Shown here piece by piece: positions 8,472-17,107 of a DNA stretch of 64,000 nucleotides. This DNA comes from an uncultured Eubacteriales bacterium (GTDB taxonomy: Bacteria; Bacillota; Clostridia; Christensenellales; Borkfalkiaceae). A program made the translations under genes and the position numbers. Under the pieces are notes generated by a model, which saw only the letters and a program-made list of their open reading frames with translations, was not told the DNA's origin and made no database searches. The stretch lies in assembly GCA_905209085.1 (NCBI GenBank), contig CAJLRM010000009.1, positions 62,001-126,000 of the forward strand, in the 5' to 3' direction. The stretch's first letter is position 1. Each line of letters opens with the position of its first letter.

Positions 8472-9335
8472 ATGGAAAAATCGGAAAAGAGAATGCGCAG
8501 CCGAAGCGAAAAAATCGTCCTCGCCGTCGTCTTCGTCGTCTTTATGATCTATGCGGTCAGTCTGTTCGTGCCCTTTCTCTGGGCGTTCATCAGCTCGCTG
8601 AAAACGGACGACGAGTATTTCGAAAAAGTGTTCGCCTGGCCGAAACAATGGCTATTCGGCAACTATATTAAGGCGTTCAGGGAATTTGAAGTCAACGGCA
8701 CCACTTTTCTCGGTATGTTCGGAAACAGTCTTTGGCTGACCGTCGCGGGCACGTTTATCTCCATCATGGTTACGTCCATGACCGCCTATACCATCGCAAA
8801 ATACGACTTCAAGGGAAACAAATTCATCTACCGTCTGGCTATTTTCATCATGGTCATTCCCATCGTCGGCAATCTGCCCGCGCAGTATAAGCTGATCACC
8901 ACGTTGAATATCAACAATCCCATAGGCATCCTGCTTCTCTATACGGGCGGTTTCGGCATGAATTTCATCATTCTGCACGGCACCTATCGCTCGATCAGCT
9001 GGAACTATGCGGAGGCGGCGTTTATCGACGGCGCTTCCGACTGGACGGTATATTGGCGGATCATGCTGCCGCAGGCGATGCCTTCCCTGATCGCGCTCTC
9101 CATTCTTTCCTGCATCGGGATATGGAACGACTATATGACTCCCTTCCTGTATCTGAAAAAGACGCCGACGCTGGCTCTGGGCATTTATCAATTCGACGTG
9201 ATGCAGCAGTACCGTTCCAATGTGCCCATTTACTACTGCGGCGTTCTGATGTCCATGTTGCCCATCCTCATTCTCTTTTGCTGTATGCAAAAGACGATCA
9301 TGACGAATACCGTCGCGGGCGCGCTCAAAGGCTGA
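8472..9335 (+). CDS. Sugar ABC transporter permease, MalG/UgpE type
   Basis: 287 aa second permease of the CUT1 importer, with six membrane segments. The EAA loop reads EAAFIDGASDWTVYWRIMLP and the chain ends NTVAGALKG, both typical of MalG-like proteins. A TTG at 8457 in the same frame is rejected because GGAGGG stands directly before ATG 8472. It would pump sugar delivered by the 5961 binding protein together with the 7537 partner. Confidence 0.93.
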   Translation: MEKSEKRMRSRSEKIVLAVVFVVFMIYAVSLFVPFLWAFISSLKTDDEYFEKVFAWPKQWLFGNYIKAFREFEVNGTTFLGMFGNSLWLTVAGTFISIMVTSMTAYTIAKYDFKGNKFIYRLAIFIMVIPIVGNLPAQYKLITTLNINNPIGILLLYTGGFGMNFIILHGTYRSISWNYAEAAFIDGASDWTVYWRIMLPQAMPSLIALSILSCIGIWNDYMTPFLYLKKTPTLALGIYQFDVMQQYRSNVPIYYCGVLMSMLPILILFCCMQKTIMTNTVAGALKG

Positions 9336-9613
9336 TTCGGGACATCGCCCGCGAAAACGGCGGGTAAACGAAGAAATCGGAAGAAAATCGGTTTCGACGC
9401 CTCGGATAAAAACGCCGGGATTCAATCGTAAGCGCAAAGCGGGATGCGGGCGTCAGGCGGCAATTCTCTATGCGAAACGCAAGGAGATCTGCCCGCAGGA
9501 GGCGACTCGCGTTCGGCAAAAAGTTCTTTTAAACGGCGCTCCGCCCTTTTGCGGCGCGTCGAACGCAAACAAAAACATTATAAAAGTGCTCTTAAAAATT
9601 AAGGAGGCAAAAT
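9336..9613 (+). other. Spacer before the secreted TIM-barrel gene
   Basis: 278 bases with no supported gene. I see no terminator with a T-run after the permease gene, so the next gene may be co-transcribed. AAGGAGG at 9601-9607 serves the following ATG. Confidence 0.4.
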
Positions 9614-12394
9614 ATGAGAAAACAAACGACTCTTTTGGCGACCATCGGTTTGGTGCTCACGATGTCGCTGGGCGCCGCCGCGTGCGGCGAAACGAACCAA
9701 TCCGACTCTTCCGGCGAAAATTCCTCGCAGTCCTCGTCGGGCGGAGGAAGCAGCTGGATTTCCTCCGACTGGACGGAGATGCCGGAAAATACGAATAAAA
9801 ATCTCAAATATTTCGGTTATTTCCACTCGGACGGATTCGGACAGAAGCAATCCTCTTACGTAAACGAGATCGCCGCGCTCGGCAACGCCAATATGGCGAT
9901 GATCAATTCCGCGTTTACGGTGGACGAGGTGAAAAAGGACCTCGCGGACGTAAAGAACGGCTGCATGAAAGCGATTTTGAGTATTCATGGGCTGTTTAAC
10001 GGCGGCGCGACGGGCAAGCTGGACACGGCGCATTTAAAATCGGATTATCAGGCGGTATGGACGGCGTATCAGAGCGAGATTCAATCCTTTATCGACGACG
10101 GCACCATCTATGCGTTCTATTTCGACGAGCCGCGCTGGAACGGGATCGGGGAGGAGGATTTCCGCACTTTGACCTCTTATCTGCGCGAAACGGTGCCCAC
10201 CGTGGGCACGATGGCGTGCATGACCGCCATGGACATCGGCATCGGCAATTACGGCGGCGTGGGGGAATGTTCGGAAAAGTATATGGAATATTGTACGGAC
10301 GTCATGTTCGATTCCTATGCGGATTGGAACGACGAAACGCGACGGGAGTATCTCGGCAAGCTGAAAGCCAAGGCGAATGACGACGCGTGGATCTGGGGCT
10401 GTCCCAAAGGCTTCGAGTCGGAGCCGGAAGTGAACGACGTTAAGAAGATGGTGGACCATATCAAGGGACAGTATACCGAAGCGATACAGGACGAACGATA
10501 TGCGGGCATCATTTCCTTCTCCTATGCCAGCGGCACGGAAGAAGGGGACTGGGGATACGGGCTTGCCGATTTCTTTGACGATCAAAACGATTATTACAGC
10601 AAAGAGCTGAAAGATCTGTATATAGAGATCGGCTGCGCCGTCACGGGCAAGACGCCGCCCGAAAGAGAGGACGTCAACTTCGTCGTCAAGGAACCGACGG
10701 AAACCTACGCGCTCGGCGACAGCGTTTCTCTGCCCGAAGCGACAGCGACGGGCGAAAGCGGAGCCGTTTACACGGTGAACGCTTCCGTGACCGCTCCCGA
10801 CGGCAGCGCCGTGACGGTAACGAACGACGCGTTCGAGGCGGAGCAGGCGGGACGCTACGAGGCGGTGTTTACCGTCGAGGCGGGAACGCAGACCCTCGAA
10901 AAGAAAGTGGGCGTATACGTAAAATCGGCGTTGGAGATCAGTACGTTCGAAAGCGCCGCGTTTGCGGGGGACGTCACGGGAAGCGGGGACGATATCTGGT
11001 GCTGGCCGAGGGAAGTGACCGTCGATTTCGGACGGGGGGACAGCCGCGGCTCTTTGAAGGTGACGCCGCACGCGACGGACGGCACCTGGCCGAACGTGTA
11101 TTTCAAATATCAGGGCAAAGAAGAGATCGATATGACGGGATTGGGCGGCGTTTCCATGTGGCTGTATAATCCCAGCGACGAGGAGATCACCTCCTTTGCC
11201 GTCAAGGTGAATAACGGGCAATCGGTGCAGGAAGCGACCAAAAAGATCGCTCTGCCCTCCAAGGTATGGACGGAATTTTCGATCACCGTCGCGGAGATGA
11301 AAGCGCTGTCACCCGATCTGGATCTGACGAAGGTGCACGTCGCCGTCACCAATTCGGGCAGTTCGTATACTAACAGGACGACGTTCTATATCGACGACGT
11401 GTATCTCACGGAAGTCGAGCCTGTCATCGAGGACGCGAACGCACTGACGTTTGAAAATTCGGCGTATCTTGCCGCCGTTTCTCAGGACAACGACAGCAAG
11501 TGGTGCTGGCCGTGCGCGCTCAGCGACGAACGGGCGCACGGAGGGAGCTATTCCCTGAAAGTGACTCCGCACCAAACGGACGGAACTTGGCCTGTCATCG
11601 TCTTTAAACTCGGCGGCGGGGATACCTTCGACATGACGGACTACGACGAGGTTTCCCTGTGGATATACAATCCGAGCGACACGGTAATCGAATCGTTCGG
11701 GATCACGGCAGTGGACGGAGCGGCAAAGAAGGCGGAATGCGTGGCGAATCTTCCCGCGGGCGAATGGACGAAGCTCTCGATCGGCAAAGCGGCTTTGACG
11801 GCGGCGGGAGCGGACGTCACCAAACTTACCCTTAAATTCGGCAATCATGCCTCCGGATACGTCAACAGGACTCCCTTCTATGTGGACGACGTATGCCTTA
11901 CGGGTCAGCCCGCGCCTGCGGCGGCGCCCGAAATCAATTTCGAGAACGCGGCGGATACGTCGCTGCTCGTGCAGGACGACGACAGCAAGTGGGCATGGAC
12001 TTGCGAAATCAGCAGCGAACAGGCGCACGGCGGCGCTTCTTCCCTCAAAGTCAACGTGCGGCAGGATAGCGGAAAATGGCCTGTCATCGTCTTTAAACTC
12101 GGCGGCGGGGATACTTTCGACATGACGGACTACGACGAGGTTTCCCTTTGGGTGTATAATCCTAGCGACAAGGTCATCGAATCGTTCGGGATCACGGCAA
12201 TCGACGGAGCGGGCAAAAAGGTGGACTTTACGGCAAACCTTCCCGCGGGCGAATGGACGAAGCTCTCGATCGGCAAAGCCGCGCTCGTGGAGGCGGGGTT
12301 GGACATCACCTCACTGAAACTCCGCTTCGGCAATTACGCCTCCGATTATCTCAACAGAACCGCGTTTTACGTGGACGACATCAAATTATCGTAA
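9614..12394 (+). CDS. Secreted multidomain lipoprotein: TIM-barrel-like plus three repeated modules
   Basis: 926 aa. Residues 1-24 are a lipoprotein signal ending GAAAC, followed by a Ser/Gly-rich linker. Residues 55-350 look like a glycosidase-type barrel, with FYFDEPRWNGIG near 170 carrying likely acidic catalytic residues. Residues 357-437 form an Ig-like module similar to that of the 4580 protein. Three units of about 160 residues follow (from about 439, 609 and 771), each with LKV, a central LYNPSD or IYNPSD motif, and a closing FYVDDV. They resemble beta-sandwich carbohydrate-binding modules. Units 2 and 3 are nearly identical at DNA level over about 200 bases at a 489-base offset. Cell-surface glycan binding or cleavage is inferred. 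I cannot name the family. The 14546 protein looks like a cytosolic relative of the barrel. Confidence 0.8.
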   Translation: MRKQTTLLATIGLVLTMSLGAAACGETNQSDSSGENSSQSSSGGGSSWISSDWTEMPENTNKNLKYFGYFHSDGFGQKQSSYVNEIAALGNANMAMINSAFTVDEVKKDLADVKNGCMKAILSIHGLFNGGATGKLDTAHLKSDYQAVWTAYQSEIQSFIDDGTIYAFYFDEPRWNGIGEEDFRTLTSYLRETVPTVGTMACMTAMDIGIGNYGGVGECSEKYMEYCTDVMFDSYADWNDETRREYLGKLKAKANDDAWIWGCPKGFESEPEVNDVKKMVDHIKGQYTEAIQDERYAGIISFSYASGTEEGDWGYGLADFFDDQNDYYSKELKDLYIEIGCAVTGKTPPEREDVNFVVKEPTETYALGDSVSLPEATATGESGAVYTVNASVTAPDGSAVTVTNDAFEAEQAGRYEAVFTVEAGTQTLEKKVGVYVKSALEISTFESAAFAGDVTGSGDDIWCWPREVTVDFGRGDSRGSLKVTPHATDGTWPNVYFKYQGKEEIDMTGLGGVSMWLYNPSDEEITSFAVKVNNGQSVQEATKKIALPSKVWTEFSITVAEMKALSPDLDLTKVHVAVTNSGSSYTNRTTFYIDDVYLTEVEPVIEDANALTFENSAYLAAVSQDNDSKWCWPCALSDERAHGGSYSLKVTPHQTDGTWPVIVFKLGGGDTFDMTDYDEVSLWIYNPSDTVIESFGITAVDGAAKKAECVANLPAGEWTKLSIGKAALTAAGADVTKLTLKFGNHASGYVNRTPFYVDDVCLTGQPAPAAAPEINFENAADTSLLVQDDDSKWAWTCEISSEQAHGGASSLKVNVRQDSGKWPVIVFKLGGGDTFDMTDYDEVSLWVYNPSDKVIESFGITAIDGAGKKVDFTANLPAGEWTKLSIGKAALVEAGLDITSLKLRFGNYASDYLNRTAFYVDDIKLS

Positions 12395-12406
12395 AAATCA
12401 GGCTCG

Positions 12407-12430
12407 GCGGCGGGCGGGAATGCCCGCCGC
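12407..12430 (+). other. GC-rich hairpin between two glycan genes
   Basis: GCGGCGGGC (12407-12415) and GCCCGCCGC (12422-12430) form a perfect 9-bp stem with a 6-base loop. No T-run follows, so it is not a standard terminator. It could lower expression of the downstream GH36 gene or protect upstream mRNA. Confidence 0.6.
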
Positions 12431-12450
12431 GGGCAACGGACAGGTGCTTC

Positions 12451-14538
12451 ATGAAGGATTATAGAGTTATCGAGAATTGTTTACAGCTCCATTTTTGCGT
12501 AAACGACGAGGGCAGGGTTGCGCTGAGCTATTTTGGCACTGCGGCGGACAAAGCGCCTTGCAAAGAAAGAGAGGCTTCGGAAAAGAGGACGGAAGGGGAA
12601 GAAACTTTCACGGAAGGAATGTCGCCCGTCGAAATCGCCCTGTCGGGCAGCGGCTTCAAAGGGCACCACGGGGAGAAAAAGATCGGCGGCGCGGCGTCGG
12701 AAAAGCTGCGGTTTGTCGACTTTTTTGACGAGCGGGACGAGGAGGGACGGCACATTCTCCTCCTCCTCGAAAGCGAGGAGCTTCTCGTGCGCGTCCATTA
12801 CATTTTTTGCGGACAGCTCCCCGTTCTGAGGACGTACTGCGAGGTGAAAGCGAAGAAAAAGGTGCGGCTGGAATATGTGTCCTCTTTGCAGCTTCCCGCC
12901 GTTTTTCCCGCCCGAGGCGGAAAGGACTACGACGAGATCAAAGCCTTTATTCCGCACAATACCTGGCACGGCGAAGCGCAGTGGCGGGAATCCACCCTCG
13001 CCGAACTCGGACTGACGGGGTGTCACGACGACTTTACCGTCAAGCGGATATGGCGGGCGAATACGGGCAGCTGGTCCTCCAAGGAGTTCCTGCCCGCGGG
13101 GTTCCTTTCGGACGGAAAAAGCGTTTATCATTGGCAGATAGAGGCAAACGGAAGCTGGTATGCGGAAATCGGCAACTGCAAGGACAGACTCTATCTCGCC
13201 CTGTCTGGTCCCACCTTTTCGGAAAGTGCCTGGGCGTTGACCTTACAGGCGGGGGAAACTTTCGAAACGGTGAAAGCGGCAATTTGCCTCTCCGACGGCA
13301 TCGACGGATGCGCGGCGGCAATGACGGCGTATCGGCGGCGGTATTTCGCTCCCTATCCTGCGGACGAGGGACTTCCCGCGCAGTATAACGGATATATGCA
13401 CTCCAATTGGGACACCCCCGACGCGGAGAGGCTCTTAAAGCAGATAGACGTCGCCGCAAAGCTCGGTTTGCCGTACTATGTCGTGGACGCGGGGTGGTTC
13501 TGCAAGGAGTATTTTTGGAGGACTTTGGGGGACTGGACGAACCCGCAGGAGCCTTTCGAGGGCACTTCCTTAAAGGGAATTTTCGAATATGCCCGTTCCA
13601 AAGGGCTGAAATGCGGCCTTTGGATGGAGATCGAGGACGTGGGCGTGGACTGTCCCTGCCTTTCGCTGCTGGAACCTATGCTGATGAAGAGAGGGGAGTA
13701 TAAAGTCTGCGACAACGAGCGGTATTTTCTCGATTTTTCCCTCGAAGCCACGCGGGAATATATGGCGAAAGTCCTCGATTTTATCCTGAATACCTACGGC
13801 GTGGAATATCTCAAACTCGATTATAACGTCGATTGCCCGGTCGGCGGCGACAACAATGCCGAATCTTACGGGCAGGGGCTTTTGATGCACAACCGCTCGT
13901 ATCTGCAATGGCTGGCAGAGATGCGGCGTCTACATCCCCGGCTCGTTCTCGAAGGCTGCGCAAGCGGGGGCATGAGGCTGGATTACGCCACGTTGTACGA
14001 ATACGCGCTGGGGAATATTTCCGATCAGGTGCACTATAACCGCGTGCCCTATATCGTTTCCAACGCGGCGGCGTATCTGGTTCCCGAACACACGGGCGTG
14101 TGGGCGTATCCTCTCGCGGACGCCGGAAGAAAGCAGATCGATATGAACTTTGTCAACAGCGCTTTTTTCCGCGTGCAGTATTCGGGGCCTTGCGAAAAAC
14201 TCGGGGAGGCGCAGCTTGCGGCTGTGAAGCGGGGCTTGGAGTTCGGGGAACGTATGCGGCGGTTTGCGGCAACCGCGTCGCCCTTTTTCCCGCTCGGTTT
14301 TTGTCGGTTTTTCGATAAGACGGTGGCGTTCGGATACCGAAAGGGCAAAGAGGCGTACCTGGCGGTGTATAACCTCGGCGGTGAGAAGCGGAAAGAGATT
14401 CCCTGTCCCTTTGGGATAACCGCGGCGAAAATCGCGTTTCCTCTTGACGGCGGCGCCGAATGCAAAGCGTCCCAAAACGTCCTGTCCGTCGTCTTTGCGG
14501 AGGAAGAGGACGCCTGTATCGTGGAATTAAAGGGGTGA
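12451..14538 (+). CDS. GH36-family alpha-galactosidase
   Basis: 695 aa, close to the usual GH36 length. The N-terminal third is the beta-sandwich domain. The catalytic barrel has YVVDAGWF, a nucleophile motif KLDYN (Asp457), and GCASGGMRLD followed by NISDQVHYNR (likely acid/base Asp525). There is no signal peptide, so it should act in the cytosol on imported alpha-galactosides. The frame is open further upstream, but the start is placed at ATG 12451 because the upstream codons overlap the previous gene; the ribosome site is weak. The gene lies seven bases before the next gene, in the same transcript as the importer. Confidence 0.9.
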   Translation: MKDYRVIENCLQLHFCVNDEGRVALSYFGTAADKAPCKEREASEKRTEGEETFTEGMSPVEIALSGSGFKGHHGEKKIGGAASEKLRFVDFFDERDEEGRHILLLLESEELLVRVHYIFCGQLPVLRTYCEVKAKKKVRLEYVSSLQLPAVFPARGGKDYDEIKAFIPHNTWHGEAQWRESTLAELGLTGCHDDFTVKRIWRANTGSWSSKEFLPAGFLSDGKSVYHWQIEANGSWYAEIGNCKDRLYLALSGPTFSESAWALTLQAGETFETVKAAICLSDGIDGCAAAMTAYRRRYFAPYPADEGLPAQYNGYMHSNWDTPDAERLLKQIDVAAKLGLPYYVVDAGWFCKEYFWRTLGDWTNPQEPFEGTSLKGIFEYARSKGLKCGLWMEIEDVGVDCPCLSLLEPMLMKRGEYKVCDNERYFLDFSLEATREYMAKVLDFILNTYGVEYLKLDYNVDCPVGGDNNAESYGQGLLMHNRSYLQWLAEMRRLHPRLVLEGCASGGMRLDYATLYEYALGNISDQVHYNRVPYIVSNAAAYLVPEHTGVWAYPLADAGRKQIDMNFVNSAFFRVQYSGPCEKLGEAQLAAVKRGLEFGERMRRFAATASPFFPLGFCRFFDKTVAFGYRKGKEAYLAVYNLGGEKRKEIPCPFGITAAKIAFPLDGGAECKASQNVLSVVFAEEEDACIVELKG

Positions 14539-14545
14539 AATTCGA

Positions 14546-15448
14546 ATGAAGGAGAAACGGTTGTTCGGTATTTACCATACCGATTGCAGCAAGGACGAAA
14601 AGCGCTTTGAAGAGCTTGCGGGCAGCGATTTCGTCAACGTATTTTTAGTGGAAGGAAACTACCTGGAAAAAGTCTTTTCCGACAATTTCGAACTTCTTAA
14701 ACCTCATCCCGACAAGGGCGTCTTCGTCAGCGTTTCCTATTTGGGCTTCCGCACGCAGCCCTGCTCGGCCGCCGACGTGGGCGAGGAAGTTTGCGTTCCC
14801 GCGTGCGAGATGCTGTCCGATTTTAAGGAACGCGTCGACGCGTTCGTCCGATTTCTCAAAGAGAGAGGATATTATGAGCAAGTGATCGGCTTTTATATGG
14901 ACGAACCGATGCTATGGGGGGTCACGAACGAACAATTGGAGCTGTTTACGGGATATTTTCGCACGCAGGCGGCGCCCGACAAACGCTTTTTCATCTGTTT
15001 TTCGCTGGCGGGAGTGGCACCCGAATACTGGACGATCAAGGGCGCGCAATCGATCACGCCCGAATCTTCCCGTCACCTCACCGACATCGCGTTCGATCTG
15101 TATCATCCATGGAGCGGCGATTACGAAAAAATCTATCAAAAAATGATGGAACGGACGGGAAACCGAACGGATATAAGGGTTTGGTTTATTCCCTGCACGA
15201 TGGATTATCGGGGGGATAAGAGGGAGGAACACTGCCTCGAACACCTCGAAAATTGTTATCGGCTGCTGCGGAGGGCGCCGCGGGCGGGCGGTCTGATGTG
15301 CTATACGTATCATACCTTTCCCTCGCACGAGGAGGATCTCGGCAATATCGGGCTGGATAAACTCACCGATCCTTCCTATCCGAAATATTGGAAAAAGCTG
15401 TACGCGCGGATTCGGGAAATCGGCAGGGAGATACTCTCCGAGAATTGA
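14546..15448 (+). CDS. Cytosolic TIM-barrel-like protein, relative of the 9614 barrel
   Basis: 300 aa without a signal peptide. The opening strand (RLFGIYHTD) and the acidic motif GFYMDEPMLWGV near residue 115 parallel FGYFHSDG and FYFDEPRWNGIG in the secreted 9614 protein. That suggests one barrel family with an extracellular and an intracellular member in the same operon. Later segments DIAFDLYHPWSGDY and MCYTYHTFPS could line an active site. The start follows the GH36 stop by seven bases behind AGGGGTGA. A glycosidase-like role on the imported sugar is inferred. No known family could be assigned by reading alone. Confidence 0.75.
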   Translation: MKEKRLFGIYHTDCSKDEKRFEELAGSDFVNVFLVEGNYLEKVFSDNFELLKPHPDKGVFVSVSYLGFRTQPCSAADVGEEVCVPACEMLSDFKERVDAFVRFLKERGYYEQVIGFYMDEPMLWGVTNEQLELFTGYFRTQAAPDKRFFICFSLAGVAPEYWTIKGAQSITPESSRHLTDIAFDLYHPWSGDYEKIYQKMMERTGNRTDIRVWFIPCTMDYRGDKREEHCLEHLENCYRLLRRAPRAGGLMCYTYHTFPSHEEDLGNIGLDKLTDPSYPKYWKKLYARIREIGREILSEN

Positions 15449-15451
15449 AAC

Positions 15452-15485
15452 AAAAAAGCTTTCGGACTTTTCCGAGAGCTTTTTA
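15452..15485 (+). terminator. Terminator of the glycan operon
   Basis: AAAAGCTTTCGGA pairs with TCCGAGAGCTTTT (one U-G pair), followed by TTTT. It begins four bases after the last stop of the operon. Confidence 0.8.
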
Positions 15486-15504
15486 AAATAGAATAAAATA
15501 GAAC

Positions 15505-15545
15505 AAGAGTCTTTCGGAAGATTGTTTCCAAAGACTCTTGTTTTC
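15505..15545 (-). terminator. Terminator of pgi, symmetrical
   Basis: AAGAGTCTTTCGGAA pairs with TTTCCAAAGACTCTT around GATTG. Read on the minus strand the stem is followed by TTCTATTTTATT, downstream of pgi. Read on the plus strand it is followed by GTTTTC, so it may act both ways. Confidence 0.65.
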
Positions 15546-15586
15546 ATAGGCAGGGCTTTATAGAAGATTGGTTATTTACAATACGT

Positions 15587-17020
15587 TCAGATGATATATT
15601 TGGGATCTTTGGCAGGCTGGGCGTCAAGCTCCGCTTTTTTCGCGGCATAGCCGTTTTTGCCGAGCAGCGCGAAGGTGGCCTTTTTGCCCTCTTCCACGCC
15701 CGGCTGATTGAAGGTGTCGATGTTCAGCATCGCGCCCGCATACGCCGTCTGCAATTCGAAGAGGAAAAGGAGCTGTCCTAACGTAAAAGCGTTGATTTCG
15801 GGTACCCAAAGAGTATAATTCATTCTGCCCGCTTTGGTGAGCGCGTAAGCCGTCGCTTCGTTTTCCGCCTGAATCAGCTCCTGCATGGTATGCCCGCCGA
15901 GGAACGCCACGTCGGGCACGCTTTCGCAGCCGTGGGGGATGGGCATTTCGCAGGCGTATTTCTTCACGGAAATGAAGGTGACCACTTTATCGAAGGGACC
16001 TTCCGTATAAAGCTGTACCTGAGAATGCTGATCGGTGACGCCGAGGGACTTGACGGGGGTCTGCCCCACGTTGCAGGGCTTGCCGTCCAAAGTGACGTTT
16101 TTGCCTAAGGATTCCGCCCACAGCTGGCAGTACCAATCCGCAAGGTATTTCAAATTATCCGAATAGGGCATCATGACGCCGACGTTTTTGCCCTGCTCCA
16201 TCGCCGCCACCTGTAAAACCGCGCACATCAAAGCGGGGTTTTTCGCGGCGGAAGGGTAACGGCAGACATTATCCATATATGCCGCGCCCGCCAAGAGTCC
16301 GTTGATGTCGATGCCGAGCACTGCCGCGGGGAGAAGCCCCACGGGACACAGCTGGGAAAATCTGCCGCCCACGCCGTCGGGAAGCACATAGCTCTTGATG
16401 CCGCCCATTTCGTCGGAAATCTTTTTGAGGTTTCCCTTTTTCTCGTCCGTGGTGAAGATGACGTTGTCCTTGACGTTGACGCCCGCTTTGGTGAGAAGGT
16501 CGAGAACGACGAGGTACTGCGTCATCGTTTCGGAGGTGGCGCCCGATTTGGAAATGACGTTGAAGCAGGTCTTTTCCGGCTCGATGACGTCCAAAAGATC
16601 GCGCATTCTGACGGGGTCCACATTGTCCTCGACGTAGAATTTAGGTCCCTTTCTCTTGGATTTGGGCAGGTCGTTATAGTGCAGATGGCAAAGCGCGTTG
16701 AAAGCCATGATGGGACCGAGCGCGCTGCCGCCGATGCCGAGCACGACGAAATACTGGAACTTCTTTCTTACGTTTCTCGCAGTGGCGACGATGTCCGAAA
16801 CGATCTCTTTCTGGTTGTAGGGAAGCTCCGTCCAACCCATATAGAGTTCGTCCCTGCCCCTGTTTTCCTTGACGTAGCGGAACGCCGCCGCAGCCGCGGT
16901 GTTGTAGGAAGCGAGCTGCTTGGAAGTGAAGCCCTTGTCGCCGAGAAACTTCTCGGTCATGTTGTTGTAATCGAGCGTAACGCGCATGGAATCGCGCCAT
17001 TCTTTGGTTTTATAACCCAT
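15587..17020 (-). CDS. pgi: Glucose-6-phosphate isomerase
   Basis: 477 aa. Interconverts glucose-6-phosphate and fructose-6-phosphate. The family blocks are all present: GIGGSALGP, YVEDNVDP, SKSGATSETMTQYLV, GVGGRFSQLCPVGLLP, DQHSQVQLYTEGP and GHTMQELIQAE. The frame is open 22 codons upstream, but ATG 17020 is chosen because GGAGGAA lies eight bases before it and the promoter at 17058-17086 overlaps the longer frame. It is transcribed alone, on the strand opposite the glycan operon and tail to tail with it. It links imported hexose to glycolysis. Confidence 0.95.
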   Translation of the reverse strand: MGYKTKEWRDSMRVTLDYNNMTEKFLGDKGFTSKQLASYNTAAAAAFRYVKENRGRDELYMGWTELPYNQKEIVSDIVATARNVRKKFQYFVVLGIGGSALGPIMAFNALCHLHYNDLPKSKRKGPKFYVEDNVDPVRMRDLLDVIEPEKTCFNVISKSGATSETMTQYLVVLDLLTKAGVNVKDNVIFTTDEKKGNLKKISDEMGGIKSYVLPDGVGGRFSQLCPVGLLPAAVLGIDINGLLAGAAYMDNVCRYPSAAKNPALMCAVLQVAAMEQGKNVGVMMPYSDNLKYLADWYCQLWAESLGKNVTLDGKPCNVGQTPVKSLGVTDQHSQVQLYTEGPFDKVVTFISVKKYACEMPIPHGCESVPDVAFLGGHTMQELIQAENEATAYALTKAGRMNYTLWVPEINAFTLGQLLFLFELQTAYAGAMLNIDTFNQPGVEEGKKATFALLGKNGYAAKKAELDAQPAKDPKYII

Positions 17021-17057
17021 TGATATGATTCCTCCGAGGAAAATTTCAAACACATCT

Positions 17058-17086
17058 ATTGTAAAACAAAAAACGCTTTCTGTCAA
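17058..17086 (-). promoter_or_regulatory. Promoter of pgi (minus strand)
   Basis: Minus strand TTGACA (17086-17081), 17 bases, TACAAT (17063-17058). The expected start near 17050 leaves a 30-base leader. Confidence 0.8.
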
Positions 17087-17107
17087 GGATTGGAAGGTTT
17101 AATTTTT

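Noticed and set aside
12253..12450. N-terminal extension of the GH36 gene
   Set aside because: It overlaps the end of the 9614 gene in another frame and reads through a GC hairpin. The family-like N terminus begins at ATG 12451.
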